Of a stretch of DNA of 64,000 nucleotides, positions 11,268 to 21,486 are shown piece by piece. Origin of the DNA: Dugong dugon (Eukaryota; Chordata; Mammalia; Sirenia; Dugongidae); NCBI GenBank assembly GCA_030035585.1, contig CM057475.1:81517834-81581833 (forward strand), written 5' to 3'. How positions within the stretch are numbered: the first letter of the stretch is position 1; the number at the start of each line of letters is the position of its first letter. The position numbers were made by a program, and so were the translations under genes. The notes under the pieces are model-generated. The model had not been told where the DNA came from. It searched no databases and saw only the letters and a program-made list of their open reading frames with translations.

Positions 11268-14027
11268 TTACATCCATGTTATGAGATGGTTCACAGATTC
11301 GTTGTTGTTCTTTCTCGTCGCATAGTACTCCATTGTGTGTACGTACCATAGTTTGTTTATCCATTCATCTGTTGATGGGCATCTAGGTTGTTTCCATTGT
11401 TTTGCTATTGTGAACAATGCTGCCATGAACATAGGTGTACATATGTCTATTCGAGTGACGACTCTTATTTCTCTAGGATATATTCCTAGGAGTGGGATTG
11501 CTGGGTCGAATGGTATGTCTATTTCTAGCTTTCTGAGGAAGCGCCATATCATTTTCCAAAATGGTTGTATTGTTTTGCATTCCCACCAGCAGTGCATAAG
11601 TGTTCCAATCTCCCCACAGCCCCTCCAACATTTGTTATTTCCAGTGTTTTTGATTCGTGCCAGTAATGCCGGGGTGAGATAGTATCTCATTGTGGTTTTA
11701 ATTTGCATTTCTCTAATGGCTAGTGATTGCGAGCACTCATGTGTCTGTTGGCCATTTGAATGTCTTCTTTGGTGAAGTGTCTGCTCATTTCCTTTGCCCA
11801 TTTTTTAATTGTATTATCTGTCTTTTTGTTGTAGAGGTGTTGGATTTTCTTATAGATTATGGAGATTAGACCTTTGTGTGACTTGTACTGTCCAAAAATT
11901 TTTTCCCAGTCTGTAGGTTCTCTTTTTACGCTTTTGGTGAAGTCTTTTGAAGAGCATAGGTGTTTGATTTTTAGAAGATCCCAGTTATCTAGCTTATCTG
12001 TTGGGGTTTGTGCGTTGATGGTTATGGTTTGTATCCTGTTAATGCCATGTATTAAGGCCTGAAGTGTTGGTCCTATTTTTTCTTCTATGAACTTTATAGT
12101 TTTAGGCTTTCTATTCAGGTCTTTGATCCATTTTGAAATAGTTTTTGTATACGGTGTTAGGTATGGGTCCTGTTTCATTTTTTTGCAGATGGATATCCAT
12201 TTTTGCCAGCACCATTTGTTAAAAAGACTGTCTTTTCCCCATTTGATGGACTTTGGGCCCTTGTCGAAGATCAGGTGACTGTAGGTAGATGGATTTACAT
12301 CTGGGTTCTCAATTCTGTTCCATTGATCAATGTATCTGTCGTTGTACCAGTACCAGGCTGTTTTGACTACTGTAGCTGTATAGTAGGTTCTGAAGGCAGG
12401 TAGTGTGAGTCCTCCAACTTTATTCTTCTTCTTCAGTAGTGCTTTACTTATTCAGGGCTTCTTCCCTTTCCATATAAAGTTAATGATTAGTTTTTCCATC
12501 TCTTTGAAGAATGTTGTTGGTATTTGGATCAGGATTGCATTGTATTTGTAAATTCCTTTGGGTAGAATTGACATTTTCACAATGCTGAGTCTGCCTATCC
12601 ATGAGCATGGTATGTTTTTCCACTTATGTAGATCCCTTTGGTTTTCATGCAGTAGTGTTTTGTAGTTTTCTTTGTATAGGTCTTTTACATCCCTGGTCAG
12701 ATTTATTCCTAAGTGTTTTATCTTTTTAGGGGCTATTGAAAATGGTATTGTTTTCCTGATTTCCTTTTCATTGTTCTCCTTACTGGTGTATAGGAATCCA
12801 ACTGATTTTTGAATGTTTATCTTGTATCCTGCTACTCTGCTGAATCTTTCTATTAGTTCCAGTAGATTTCACGTGGAGTCTTTAGGGTTTTCTATGTATA
12901 GTATCATAACATCTGCAAACGGGGACAGTTTAACTTCTTCATTACCAATTTGGATGCCCTTTATTTCTTTTTCTTTCCTTATTGCTCTAGCTAGAACTTC
13001 CAGCACAGTGTTAAATAGGAGTGCTGATAAAGGGCATCCTTGTCTTGTTCCTGCTTTCAAGGGGAATGTTTTCAACCTGTCTCCATTAAGAATGATGTTG
13101 GCTGTTGGTTTTGCATAGATGCCCTTTATTATGTTGAGAAATTTCCCTTCTATACCTATTTTATTGACAGTTTTTATCAGGAATGGGTGTTGGACTTTGT
13201 CAGATGCCTTTAGTGCATCAATTGAGATGATCATGTGATTCTTTTCTTTCCTTTTATTTATGTGGTGGATTACGTTGATGGATTTTCTAATGTTGAACCA
13301 TCCTTGCATACCTGGCATGAATCCTACTTGGTCGTGGTGTATTATTTTTTTGATATGATGCTGAAGTCTATTGGCTAGAATTTTGTTCAGAATTTTTGCA
13401 TCTATATTCAAGAGAGATATTGGTCTGTAATTTTCTTTTTTTATGACATTTTTACCTGGTTTTGGTATCAGCGTTATGCTGGCTTCACAGAATGAACTTG
13501 GAAGTGTTGCTTCCTCTTCTATGCTCTGAAATAGCTTGAGTAGTACTGGTACAAGCTGTTCTGTAAATGTTTTTAGAATTCTCCAGTGAAGCCGTCTGGG
13601 CCAGGGCTTTTTTTGGTTGGGAGTTTTTTTTTTTTTAATTACCTTTTCAATCTCTTCTCTTGTTATGGGTCTGTTCAGATTTTCAACATCACTTTGTTGT
13701 AGTTTGGGTAGGCCGTGTGTTTCTAGAAATTTATCCATTTCCTCTAGGTTTTCAAATTTGTTGGAGTATAGTTTTTCATAATATTCTGTTATAATCCTTT
13801 TTATTTCAGTTGGGTCTGTTGTAATGTCCCCCATTTCATTTCTTATTTGGGTTATTTGCGTCCTCTCCTGTTTTTCTTTTGTCAGTCTGGCCAGTGGTTT
13901 GTCGATTTTGTTGAGTCTTTCAAAAAAACCAACTTTTGGTTTTGTTGATTCTATTGTTTTTCTGTTCTCTATTTCATTTATTTCTGCTCTGATCTTTACT
14001 ATTTCCTTTCTTCTGGTGGTTGTGGGC

Positions 14028-14061
<34 letters not shown>

Positions 14062-15040
14062 CTCTTTCTATTTGTTTAAGGTCTTTAGTTAATGTTTTGA
14101 TTTTGTCCCTTTCTTCTTTTTTGATATGTGCATCTATTGCTATAAATTGTTCTCTGAGGACTGCCTTTGCTGTGTCCCAAAGGTTTTGGTATGATGTGTT
14201 TTCATTCTCATTTGATTCTAGGAATTTTTTGATTCCATCTCTGATTTCTTCTATCACCCACTGATGTGTAAGCAGGGTATTATTCAGTTCCCATGTAATT
14301 GATTTTTTTCCCTTGCTCTTTCTATTGTTAATTTCTACCTTGATGGCATTGTGGTCAAAGAAGATACTTTGAATTATCTCAACGTTTTTGATCTTGTTGA
14401 GGATTGCTCTGTGGCCTAAGATGTGATCTGTTCTGGAGACCGTTCCATGTGCATTGGAAAAGAATGTGTACTTTGCAGTGGTTGGATGGAGTGTTCTATA
14501 TAAGTCTATGAGGTCAAGTTGGCTGATTGTGTCCTGTCGGTCTTCTGTATCTTTGCTGAGTTTCTTCTTAGTTGTTCTGTCCTTTACTGAGAGTGGTGTG
14601 TTGAAGTCTCCTACTATTATTGTGGAACTGTCAATTTCTCTTTTCAGTGCTGTTAGAGTTTTTTTTATGTATTTTGGAGCCCTGTCATTGGGTGCATAGA
14701 TATTTATTATGGTTATGTCTTCATGATGGATCGTCCCCTTAATCATTATATAGTGTCCTTCTTTGTCTTTTATGGTAGATTTTGTTTTAAAGTCTATTTT
14801 ATCTGAGATTAGAATTGCCACTCCTGCTGTTTTTTGGTAGTTGTTAGCTTGATATACTTTTTCCCAAACTTTGACTTTTAATAAATTCACATCTTTGTTT
14901 CTAAGGTGTGTCTCTTGTAGATGGCATATTGATGGATCCTGTTTTCTTACCCATTCTGTCACTTTCCATCTCTTTATGGGTGCATTGAGTCCATTTACAT
15001 TCAGTGTAATTATTGATAGATGTGAGTTTGTTGCTGTCAT
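11268..15040 (-). pseudogene. L1 ORF2p (endonuclease/reverse transcriptase), inactivated
   Basis: Encodes the L1 nicking endonuclease and reverse transcriptase. From the ATG at 15040, about 723 codons are open. The APE-type endonuclease domain shows the [11 protein letters not shown] and QETH motifs, VGDFNTPLS near residue 143, and a DHNAI block. The reverse transcriptase shows [10 protein letters not shown] (motif A region) and TRQGCPLS, but the catalytic FADD box reads FADV: the codon at 12910-12908 is GTT where GAT is expected. In-frame TGA codons lie at 12871-12869 and 12454-12452, both where family members have Arg, consistent with CGA-to-TGA decay at CpG. A one-base-type shift near 11720-11760 moves the rest into another frame, which carries the C-terminal [19 protein letters not shown] and [20 protein letters not shown] signatures. 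Total span is close to the usual ~1,275 codons. A run of nine Lys (about residue 330) is encoded by a 28-T tract at 14028-14055. Confidence 0.93.
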
Positions 15041-15104
15041 TTTGTAGTGCTTTTTTTCTGTGGTGCTGAAGTTTTCTTTGTTCTTCTTACTCTCTTGTGC
15101 TGAG

Positions 15105-15428
15105 TTACTTTTGTTTGTGGATTTTTTTTTTTATTTCTTTTGCTTTTGTAGGTTTTGTTTTTGCTGAGACTTTATGTTTTTTGTCTTTATGTTTGTGAGT
15201 TGGTTTGTTAACGTTCTTTGTGGTTACCTTGAATTTTACCCTTATCTTTCTAATTTGAAGCAGTCTACCATTACTTGGTATCACCTTGCCTTCCCCTCCA
15301 GTAGAAGGTTCTATACCTATGCCGTTTATTCCCTCTTTCATTGTTTTGATGTTGTTGTCATCCATCAATTGACTGCTCTGATTCCCTGTTGTATTTCTTT
15401 TGGTTTTGGATAGTCCTCGAGAGTTCAT
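15105..15428 (-). other. 107-codon lysine-rich ORF between L1 ORF1 and ORF2
   Basis: A sense-strand open frame inside the unusually long L1 inter-ORF gap. It starts 76 bases after the ORF1 stop, ends 64 bases before the ORF2 ATG, and uses a frame different from both. The predicted peptide is strongly basic in its C-terminal half (runs such as THKHKDKKHKV and [13 protein letters not shown]). I recognise no family. It may be a fortuitous ORF in A-rich sense DNA, a relic of ORF2 leader sequence, or a small extra L1 product. Only comparison across copies can decide. Confidence 0.3.
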
Positions 15429-15504
15429 TTCCTAGATTGGTATCTGGCTGGTACGATCCTGCGTCCTAGATTCTGCCTGTGAGCTGAAGCTGTTTGTGCT
15501 CAGA

Positions 15505-16464
15505 TCAAAGAACTCCCTTTAATAATTCTTGTAAGTTTGGTTTGACTTTTACATATTCCCTTAATTTCTGTTTATCTGGAAATGACCTAATTTCACCATC
15601 AAATTTGAATGAGAGTTTTGCAGGATATATTATTCTTGGCTGACAATTTTTGTCTTTCAAGATTTTATATATGTCATCCCATTGCCTTCTTGCCTGCATG
15701 GTTTCTGCCAAATAATCTGAGCTTAGTCTTATTGTTTCTCCTCGGTATGTGACTTCTTGTTTTTCATGAGCTGCTCTCAGGATTCTTTGTTTGTCGTTGG
15801 TTTTGGCGAGTGTGAATATGATATGTCTTGGTGATTTTCTTTTAGGGTCTCTTCTATATGGGGTTCGTTGAGCTTCTTGGACGGCCAGCTTTTCATCTTT
15901 CATGATATTGGGGAAGTTTTCTGTCAGCAGTTCCTCAGTGATCCTCTCTGTGTTTTCTGTTTTCTCCCCCTGTTCTGGAATTCCAATCACTTTTAAATTT
16001 TTGCTTTTAATTGTGTCCCACATAACTCTCAGGGTCTCTTCATTTTTCTTTGTTCTTTTTTCTGGGTTTTCCTGAAATGGAGTTGTATTGAAGTGTTTGT
16101 CTTCAATTCCACTGATCCTGTCTTCCACCATTTCAAATCTGCTTCTCAGCCCTTCTATGACATCATCCATTTCTGAAAGCTTGTTGTTTATCTTTTGGAT
16201 TTCTAATTGTTGTCTTTGTATAATTTCTAGTTGTGAATTTATTTTGGCATTTTTTTCCAGCATCATCTTCCTGAATTCTTCCAATTTTTTGTCTGTATTT
16301 TCCATGAATTTGTCTATTTTTTCCTCATATTTGTCAGCTTTTTGCCTCAGTTCTTGGAGAATTCCGAGTATTAGAGATTTGAATTCCCTATCAGGTAGTT
16401 CTAGTGCATTTTCTTCCACAGGAGAGTCATCTGGTGTTTTATTTTGGACACCTACTGGAACCAT
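15505..16464 (-). CDS. L1 ORF1p, RNA-binding chaperone, apparently intact
   Basis: An open frame of 319 codons (human L1 ORF1p is 338). ORF1p forms coiled-coil trimers that coat L1 RNA in the cytoplasmic ribonucleoprotein. Residues about 40-115 are charged and heptad-like (LRQKADKYEEKIDKFMENTD onwards), as expected for the coiled coil. An RRM-like domain starts near LRVMWDTIKSKNLKVIGIPE. The C-terminal domain contains TPYRRDPKRKSPRHIIFTLA, then ARRQWDDIYKILKDKNCQPR and the near-universal ending FDGEIRSFPDKQKLREYV. No stop or frameshift is seen, in contrast to ORF2. The start at 16464 gives the normal domain order. This is a transposon protein, not a host gene. Confidence 0.88.
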   Translation of the reverse strand: MVPVGVQNKTPDDSPVEENALELPDREFKSLILGILQELRQKADKYEEKIDKFMENTDKKLEEFRKMMLEKNAKINSQLEIIQRQQLEIQKINNKLSEMDDVIEGLRSRFEMVEDRISGIEDKHFNTTPFQENPEKRTKKNEETLRVMWDTIKSKNLKVIGIPEQGEKTENTERITEELLTENFPNIMKDEKLAVQEAQRTPYRRDPKRKSPRHIIFTLAKTNDKQRILRAAHEKQEVTYRGETIRLSSDYLAETMQARRQWDDIYKILKDKNCQPRIIYPAKLSFKFDGEIRSFPDKQKLREYVKVKPNLQELLKGVL

Positions 16465-18415
16465 CCTGTCCTGTTTTTGTAAATGTTTAGATATTGTCTG
16501 CTGTTTTCAGGGCAGTCAGTAGTTATTTTTCTCATTCATTGATTGTAGATTTGTTTGTTTCATCCCTTTTTAAAAAAAAAAATTGACTATGTCTGAGCAG
16601 GCAGACTGTGTGTTCTTTGTTGTTTGCTCGTCTGTGTGCTCAATACTTTTCACCTCCTCCTCCAACTGGCAGGGTCAGTCACTCAGATATGGTACAGCAG
16701 GGCAAGTCTAGCTGAAGAGGAGTTACTGGGATGGGTTGTTTGTGGCACTTACTGCAGCCACCAGGGCGGGTTGGTAATCAGTGCAGGGCAGGTTCCAGTA
16801 GGCCGTGCCCATGCTGTTTGGTGGTGTGATGTCAAGCGCACAGTGCAGGTAGGCAGGATGCAGCAGGGAGATTGTTATGTGTGGAGCTAAGATGGATATG
16901 AGAGAGAGGAACAGGAGCCAAAAACATACAAACAAACAAAAAAGAATGTGAGGGGAGCTTGCCATTGGAATGGAGAGTTGAGAGATTATGAAATGGAGAA
17001 AAACAGAAAGGGGAAGAGGAAGAAAAGAAAAGAATGAACAAATAAAAATCAGAAAGGTTAAAGAACCGCCAAGTTCCCAGGGATCCCACCAGTGCAGCTA
17101 TGAGGTCTGGGGAAGTCACTCTTAGGTGTTGCAATACAGCCTGGCTAGAAGGCGTAGTGGTATACAATGCCTGGTATTCAGGGAACAGAAAGAGAAGGAA
17201 GATATAGAGAGATGAGAAACTGAGTGATGAAGAAAGACAAAAAGGAAAAGAGGGAAAAGAAAACAAAACAAATTAAAAAAAAAAAAAAAGAACAAGAAAG
17301 GCCCCCAGAAAAAACAGGAAAAAAAAAAAAAAACCAACGAGAAAAGAAATGCTCTCAGGGATCCCTCTGCAAGTCTGTGGAAGCTGAAGGGGTGTTCCTT
17401 GCTACGCAGCTCTGCCTGGCCAGAAAGGGCTCCCAACTCAAGAAAAGGAAAAGAAAACAAACAAACAATTCAAAATGAACAAACAAACAAAAGCCCCGGG
17501 ATCCCACCAGTGAGGTAGCCGAGACCGGGAAGCAGCTCCACACTCGAATGGAGCTCCGCAGCCCCTCAGGAAGAAGCAAAGATGGCGCATGGAGCCAGGC
17601 ACTCGAGTGAAAGGAGGGGGGAGGTGGCGAGAGGCAAGTGAGAAATCAAAAGAAGCAGAAAAAAGAAAAAGCAACACTAGCAGCCAACAAATGGCACTCA
17701 GAGAGCCAGCTAATGCGGGCTTGTGTTTCTAGACAAGAGACCATGTCCCTGGAAGTGGAGGGGGCCGAGTCTGGGTGAAGAAGGGTGGAGAGTGGGAAAG
17801 CATATATCACAAATTGCCTGCACGCTGCAGCCCCTCAGGAAGAAGCAAAGTTGGCACATGGAGCAAGGCACTCGAGCGAAAGGAAGGGGAGATGGCCAGA
17901 GGCAAGGAAGAAATCAAAAGAAGTGGAAAAAAGCAACACCAACAGCCAACAAATGGCACCCAGAGAGCCGCCCGCTTGGGTGTGTGGAATCCAAGCAGCC
18001 GGTGCTTCCCAGTCAAGAGACCGTGGCCGTGGGAAGCAGAGGAGGCTGAGCTGGGGCAAAGAGGGGTAGGGGTTGGGAAAGTGCACACCACAAATTACGG
18101 TTGTTTTGTCTCCCTCAGGATGCTCCGTGAGGCTGCTTTCTTGTACCCCCATTTGCTGGTCTCCAGTAGGAGTCCAAGATGGCGGATCCGCGCTGCATTA
18201 GCTGGTAGGGGACCTCTGCATGAATCTCTCCTCGCTCTCCGTTCTCTGTCAGTTTTCTCACTCCATTTGGTGCTTGGCTGAGTTCTTTATCTCTTCATTT
18301 GATGTTTTAGGGTTTCAGGGTTGTTGTATTCTCTGTTCAGCTTAGTTTTTCAGGTCTTTGCTGTGGAGGGACAGCGTGGTGCTTCTGCCTAGAGCACCAT
18401 TTTGCCAGAACTCCC
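16465..18415 (-). promoter_or_regulatory. L1 5' UTR with tandem monomers and YY1-like site
   Basis: About 1.95 kb upstream of ORF1, containing the L1 sense promoter by position. The extreme 5' end on the L1 strand reads ggcaaaatggtgc (18406-18394), close to the YY1 site found at the start of human L1. Farther in, the + strand GA-rich segment starting gcagcccctcaggaagaagc occurs at 17558 and again at 17827 (269 bases apart), with a weaker third unit boundary near 18112. Diverged 'gggatccc' blocks recur near 17080, 17355 and 17500. A purine tract on the + strand (about 17225-17345) carries two long A runs. Confidence 0.65.
17558..18112 (-). repeat. Two ~270-280 bp tandem monomers in the L1 5' UTR
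   Basis: Unit 1 (17558-17826) and unit 2 (17827-about 18112) share long blocks: gcagcccctcaggaagaagc, the 'ggcaaggaagaaatcaaaag' region, 'agccaacaaatggcac-cagagagcc', the 'caagagacc-tg-cc' block and 'gggaaagc/tg...cacaaatt'. Differences are scattered substitutions and small indels. Confidence 0.85.
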
Positions 18416-18425
18416 GAGATTTTTT

Positions 18426-20105
18426 AAATCAAACTTTTTTCATGAAGTTTAAAAATAGAAAGGAGGGCAGGTTGATTCCTCTGTTCCCCTAGTCCCACCT
18501 GTTACTGTTTCTCCTCACCCCCACGTGTATGGCCGGGTCTGGCCTGAGAGGCCAAGCACCTGCTCCCGGCCACCTCCTGTGTGCCCATGTGTTTACCTGC
18601 AGAGCAAAGGGGGACAGCTCTGATGTCCTAATTAGTCAGGGAAGAACAGACTGCCCATGGAAACTTGGAAGCAAAAATGAAGGGGATGCACCCACGGTGA
18701 CACCAGAAAAAGTGGGGCAATCATTGCACAGTTCAGCCTTTCCAAACCTGGAAGCATCTCTTCCCATAAACACGCCTCAACAAGTTTACTTTGAAAACTA
18801 CATTTCAAAAGGGGAAACTTCTTCCAGAGAAGCTGCCAAAATCCTACATTAATTCAGAGATTTTGCCGCATGGGTAACAAACTGTCACAGGATACAGATG
18901 ACATCGTAACACATCACAACTCCTTTCTGTCCCTCATCTTGAGAGGTGTGTGTGGAAGTGGGCGTTGCTGGTGGGAGGCTCTATGAGGCTCTGATAACTT
19001 GGGGGCAGGGAAGGGATGCCTTGCTTCTGTGTGTGTGTGGTGGGGGGCGAGTCAAGGGTCCTTTTTCCTACAGATTCAATAGTTGTGAGAAATGTTTCTT
19101 GTCTTGGACCATCAACTCTGAGACCATTCCCAGCCAAGGAAACAGAAAAAGACACCCCAGCTAATGCCAGAGCCTCCTTTCTTCACTGGTGGCGCTGGGT
19201 TTAGAGTACAAGCTTGGAGCCTGGCGTCAGAGGGCCAGAGCCGGAAGCCGGGCTCCACTCTTCAGCAGCTGTGGTTCCGGAGCTGTCTGACCCCTCTGGA
19301 CTCCAGTTTCTGGGTTTGTGAAAATAATGTGATCACTCGGTGCCTCAGGGCTTCAGTGAGATGACCTTGAGCAGTTTCCTTCCTTGAGTCAGGAGACGAC
19401 AGGGTTGCCATTTCGTTTCACTGGAGCTGGAAGCAATCCCATGGGTACACTGGGGAGGACTCACAGGTGGGAGCATCCCACAGCAGCCCAGCAGATGGCT
19501 GTATTTGGAGAAGATGCAGAGAGCCTCTGCCAGCGTCCCCGGCAGACTCTCCCAACCTGGGGAGACCCTGGAGGCTCTGCCAGTCTTCCTCTCTGGAGGT
19601 ACCTGTGGAGAGGCCGAGAGGGCTTCTCCAGGGAGGAGTGGGGCTGCCCTGCCTCTCATTCCCAGGAGACACACTTCCTGTTGCTCTAGGGTAGTGAAGG
19701 GCTTCTGGCTCTCTGCAGGGGGCAACATGCAGGGTGATGGCCTCCCCCAGCCTGGCTGCCCTGGAGGGCTGTGCCTGAGAACTCAGAGCCAGCACCTGGC
19801 TCCTCAGCTTGTGTTTGCATCCAGCCTGTTGAGGATGGCTTTACGGGACATAGAAGGGACCAGCACCATTCTTCTATCCAGGAGATCGCTGCACTGGGCC
19901 GGGGGCTGGGCTGTGAGAAGGTCCACAGGTGCCTGCTGGGGAGAGCCGGCTGCCCTAGGTGTGTATCCTGCATTTCTTCATCTTTAAGGTGACCTGCCAG
20001 GGGTCTCCCACTTCCTGCCAAATTCATCTGTTAGAGTACTGCACATCTAAATACAGTCAGTCTCTTCTGCTGCACAGCAGTGGTGATCATTACTATAGAA
20101 TTGTT
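18426..20105. other. Mostly unique sequence with one MIR
   Basis: No coding exon recognised. The stretch 19380-19990 is GC-rich with several overlapping short ORFs, none resembling a known protein. Confidence 0.35.
19200..19370 (+). mobile_element. MIR SINE
   Basis: MIR-like order: 'ttggagcctggcgtcagag', 'ggctccactcttcagcagct', a 'tctgacccctctggactcc' block, 'gtgaaaataatgtgatc' and 'cagggcttcagtgagatga'. Ancient and diverged. Confidence 0.75.
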
Positions 20106-20690
20106 TTTGTTGTTAGGTGCTGTCGAGTCAGTTCTGACTCATAGAGACCCCATGGACAACAGAACGAAACACTGCCTGGTCCTGCGCCATCCTCACAATC
20201 ATTATTATGCTTGAGCTCGTTGCTGCAGCCACTGTGTCAATCAATTTTGTTGAAGGTCTTCTTCTTCTTTGCTGACCCTCTGCTTTACCAAACATGATAT
20301 CCTTCTCCAGGGACTGATCCCTCCTGACAACATGTCCAAAGTATGTGAGACAAAGTCTCATCATCCTTGCTTCTAAGGAGCATTCTGGTTGTATTTCCTC
20401 CAAGGCAGATTTGTTCATTCTTTTGGCAATCCATGGTATATTCAATATTCTTCAACAACACCACTAATTCAAAGGTGTCAATTCTTCGGCTTTCCTTATT
20501 TATTTTCCAGCATTCACATGCATATGATGTGACTGAAAATACCACGGCATGAGTCAGGCACACCTTAGTCTTCAAGGTGACATCTTTGCTTTTCAACACT
20601 TTAAAGAGGTCTTTTGCAGCAGATTTGCCCAATGCAATGCGTCTTTTGGTTTCTTGACTACTGCTTCCATAGGGGTTGATTGTGGAGTGG
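20106..20690 (-). mobile_element. RTE-clade (BovB-like) retrotransposon 3' end
   Basis: Antisense, 5'-truncated. The encoded C-terminal polyprotein matches the RTE/BovB pattern: a TKRRIALGKSAAKDLFKVLK stretch, KDVTLKTKVCLTHAVVFSV, TSYACECW, a RMNKSALEEIQPECSLEARM block, YFGHVVRRDQSLEKDIMFGK, and near the end VFRSVVHGVSMSQN. The frame shifts once near 20380-20440. The 3' terminus (20106-20150: gttgttaggtgctgtcgagt, then cagttctgactcatagagac) is the same sequence as the 3' tail of the local SINEs. Confidence 0.9.
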
Positions 20691-21289
20691 AGGTTAATCG
20701 AAGCCAGGGACAATCTCAAAGGAAAAGTCAGAGGATTACAGTTGGAATGAGAGGGCTGGTCAACTCTTAACAGGACAATTCCAAGCTTCTGGGAGACATG
20801 TTCCTGTGGGCACAGGTGCGATGGTGGTCATGGTACCTGTGTGCATTATCTCTCCTAAACCAACAAACTTCTGGAAAGTGAAGTTGGCCCAAAGGGCACA
20901 CACAGGAGCTCTGGCAGGTGCCGTTGACCAGCCCACGTCCCATTGTCCCACCACCCTACCCCATGGCATCCTCCCATCCTGCCCCAGATGCCAGCCTGTT
21001 GCCTTTACGCTAGAACTGGCCATTCAAGAATAGCCATCACCTAAAGCCACGTGGTTGCCTTTTCTCACTCCCATCAGAGGCTGTCAGCCTGCGCCCTCTC
21101 AGCCGCTAGCTCAGGGGCAGCACAAGAGTATCCTTCCCAACACACAAGGGAGGTACTCCACCTCTCAGGGAAAATAGCCCTTGGGGTCCACTGGATAGAT
21201 GCATGCAGACAGAGGCAGGGTGAGCAGAGATTCCTGCATGAGTGATTTCTCCACGGAATAATCCTCTGATTGATTCAGGCTCTGGTGAT
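20691..21289. other. Unique sequence, nothing recognised
   Basis: No ORF with recognisable similarity and no repeat seen. Confidence 0.35.
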
Positions 21290-21486
21290 GCTGTTGTTAT
21301 GTGCCATCGAGTCGATTCTGACTCATAGAGACCCTGTGTGACAGAGAAGAACTGCCCCATAGGGTTTTCTTGGCTGTAATCTTTACAGGAGCAGATCACC
21401 AGGTCTTTCTCGTGCTAGGTGGGTTCGAACCAGCAACCTTTCAGTTAGTGGCCAAGTGCCTAACCATGGCACTACCAGGGTTCCTC
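21290..21486 (-). mobile_element. AfroSINE-type SINE
   Basis: Antisense long-form copy: 'gttatgtgccatcgagtcga', 'ccccatagggttttcttgg', 'gtaatctttacaggagcaga', 'gtgggttcgaaccagcaacc', ending 'actaccagggttcct'. Confidence 0.93.

Larger units (their letters stand above)
10020..18425 (-). mobile_element. Near full-length L1 retrotransposon, degenerate, with TSD
   Basis: An antisense autonomous L1 of about 8.4 kb. Order on its own strand: 5' UTR (18415-16465), ORF1 (16464-15505), a 464-base inter-ORF gap, ORF2 (15040-about 11268), 3' UTR (11267-10030) and an A-rich tail (T-rich here). Both flanks carry GAGATTTTTT (10020-10029 and 18416-18425). The right copy is followed by AAA, matching the TTTT/AA nick preference of L1 endonuclease, so target-primed insertion is well supported. 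The TSD is short (10 bases) and part of it is T run. ORF2 has two in-frame TGA codons, a frameshift and a mutated reverse-transcriptase active site, so the copy cannot move itself. Confidence 0.93.

Noticed and set aside
13824-14264. Hydrophobic 146-codon plus-strand ORF resembling a membrane protein
   Set aside because: It is antisense to L1 ORF2, and its Phe run is the 28-T tract.
16832-17460. Phe/Ser-rich and Lys-rich ORFs on both strands at 16.8-17.5 kb
   Set aside because: They are translations of the polypurine/polypyrimidine L1 5' UTR; low complexity explains the open frames.
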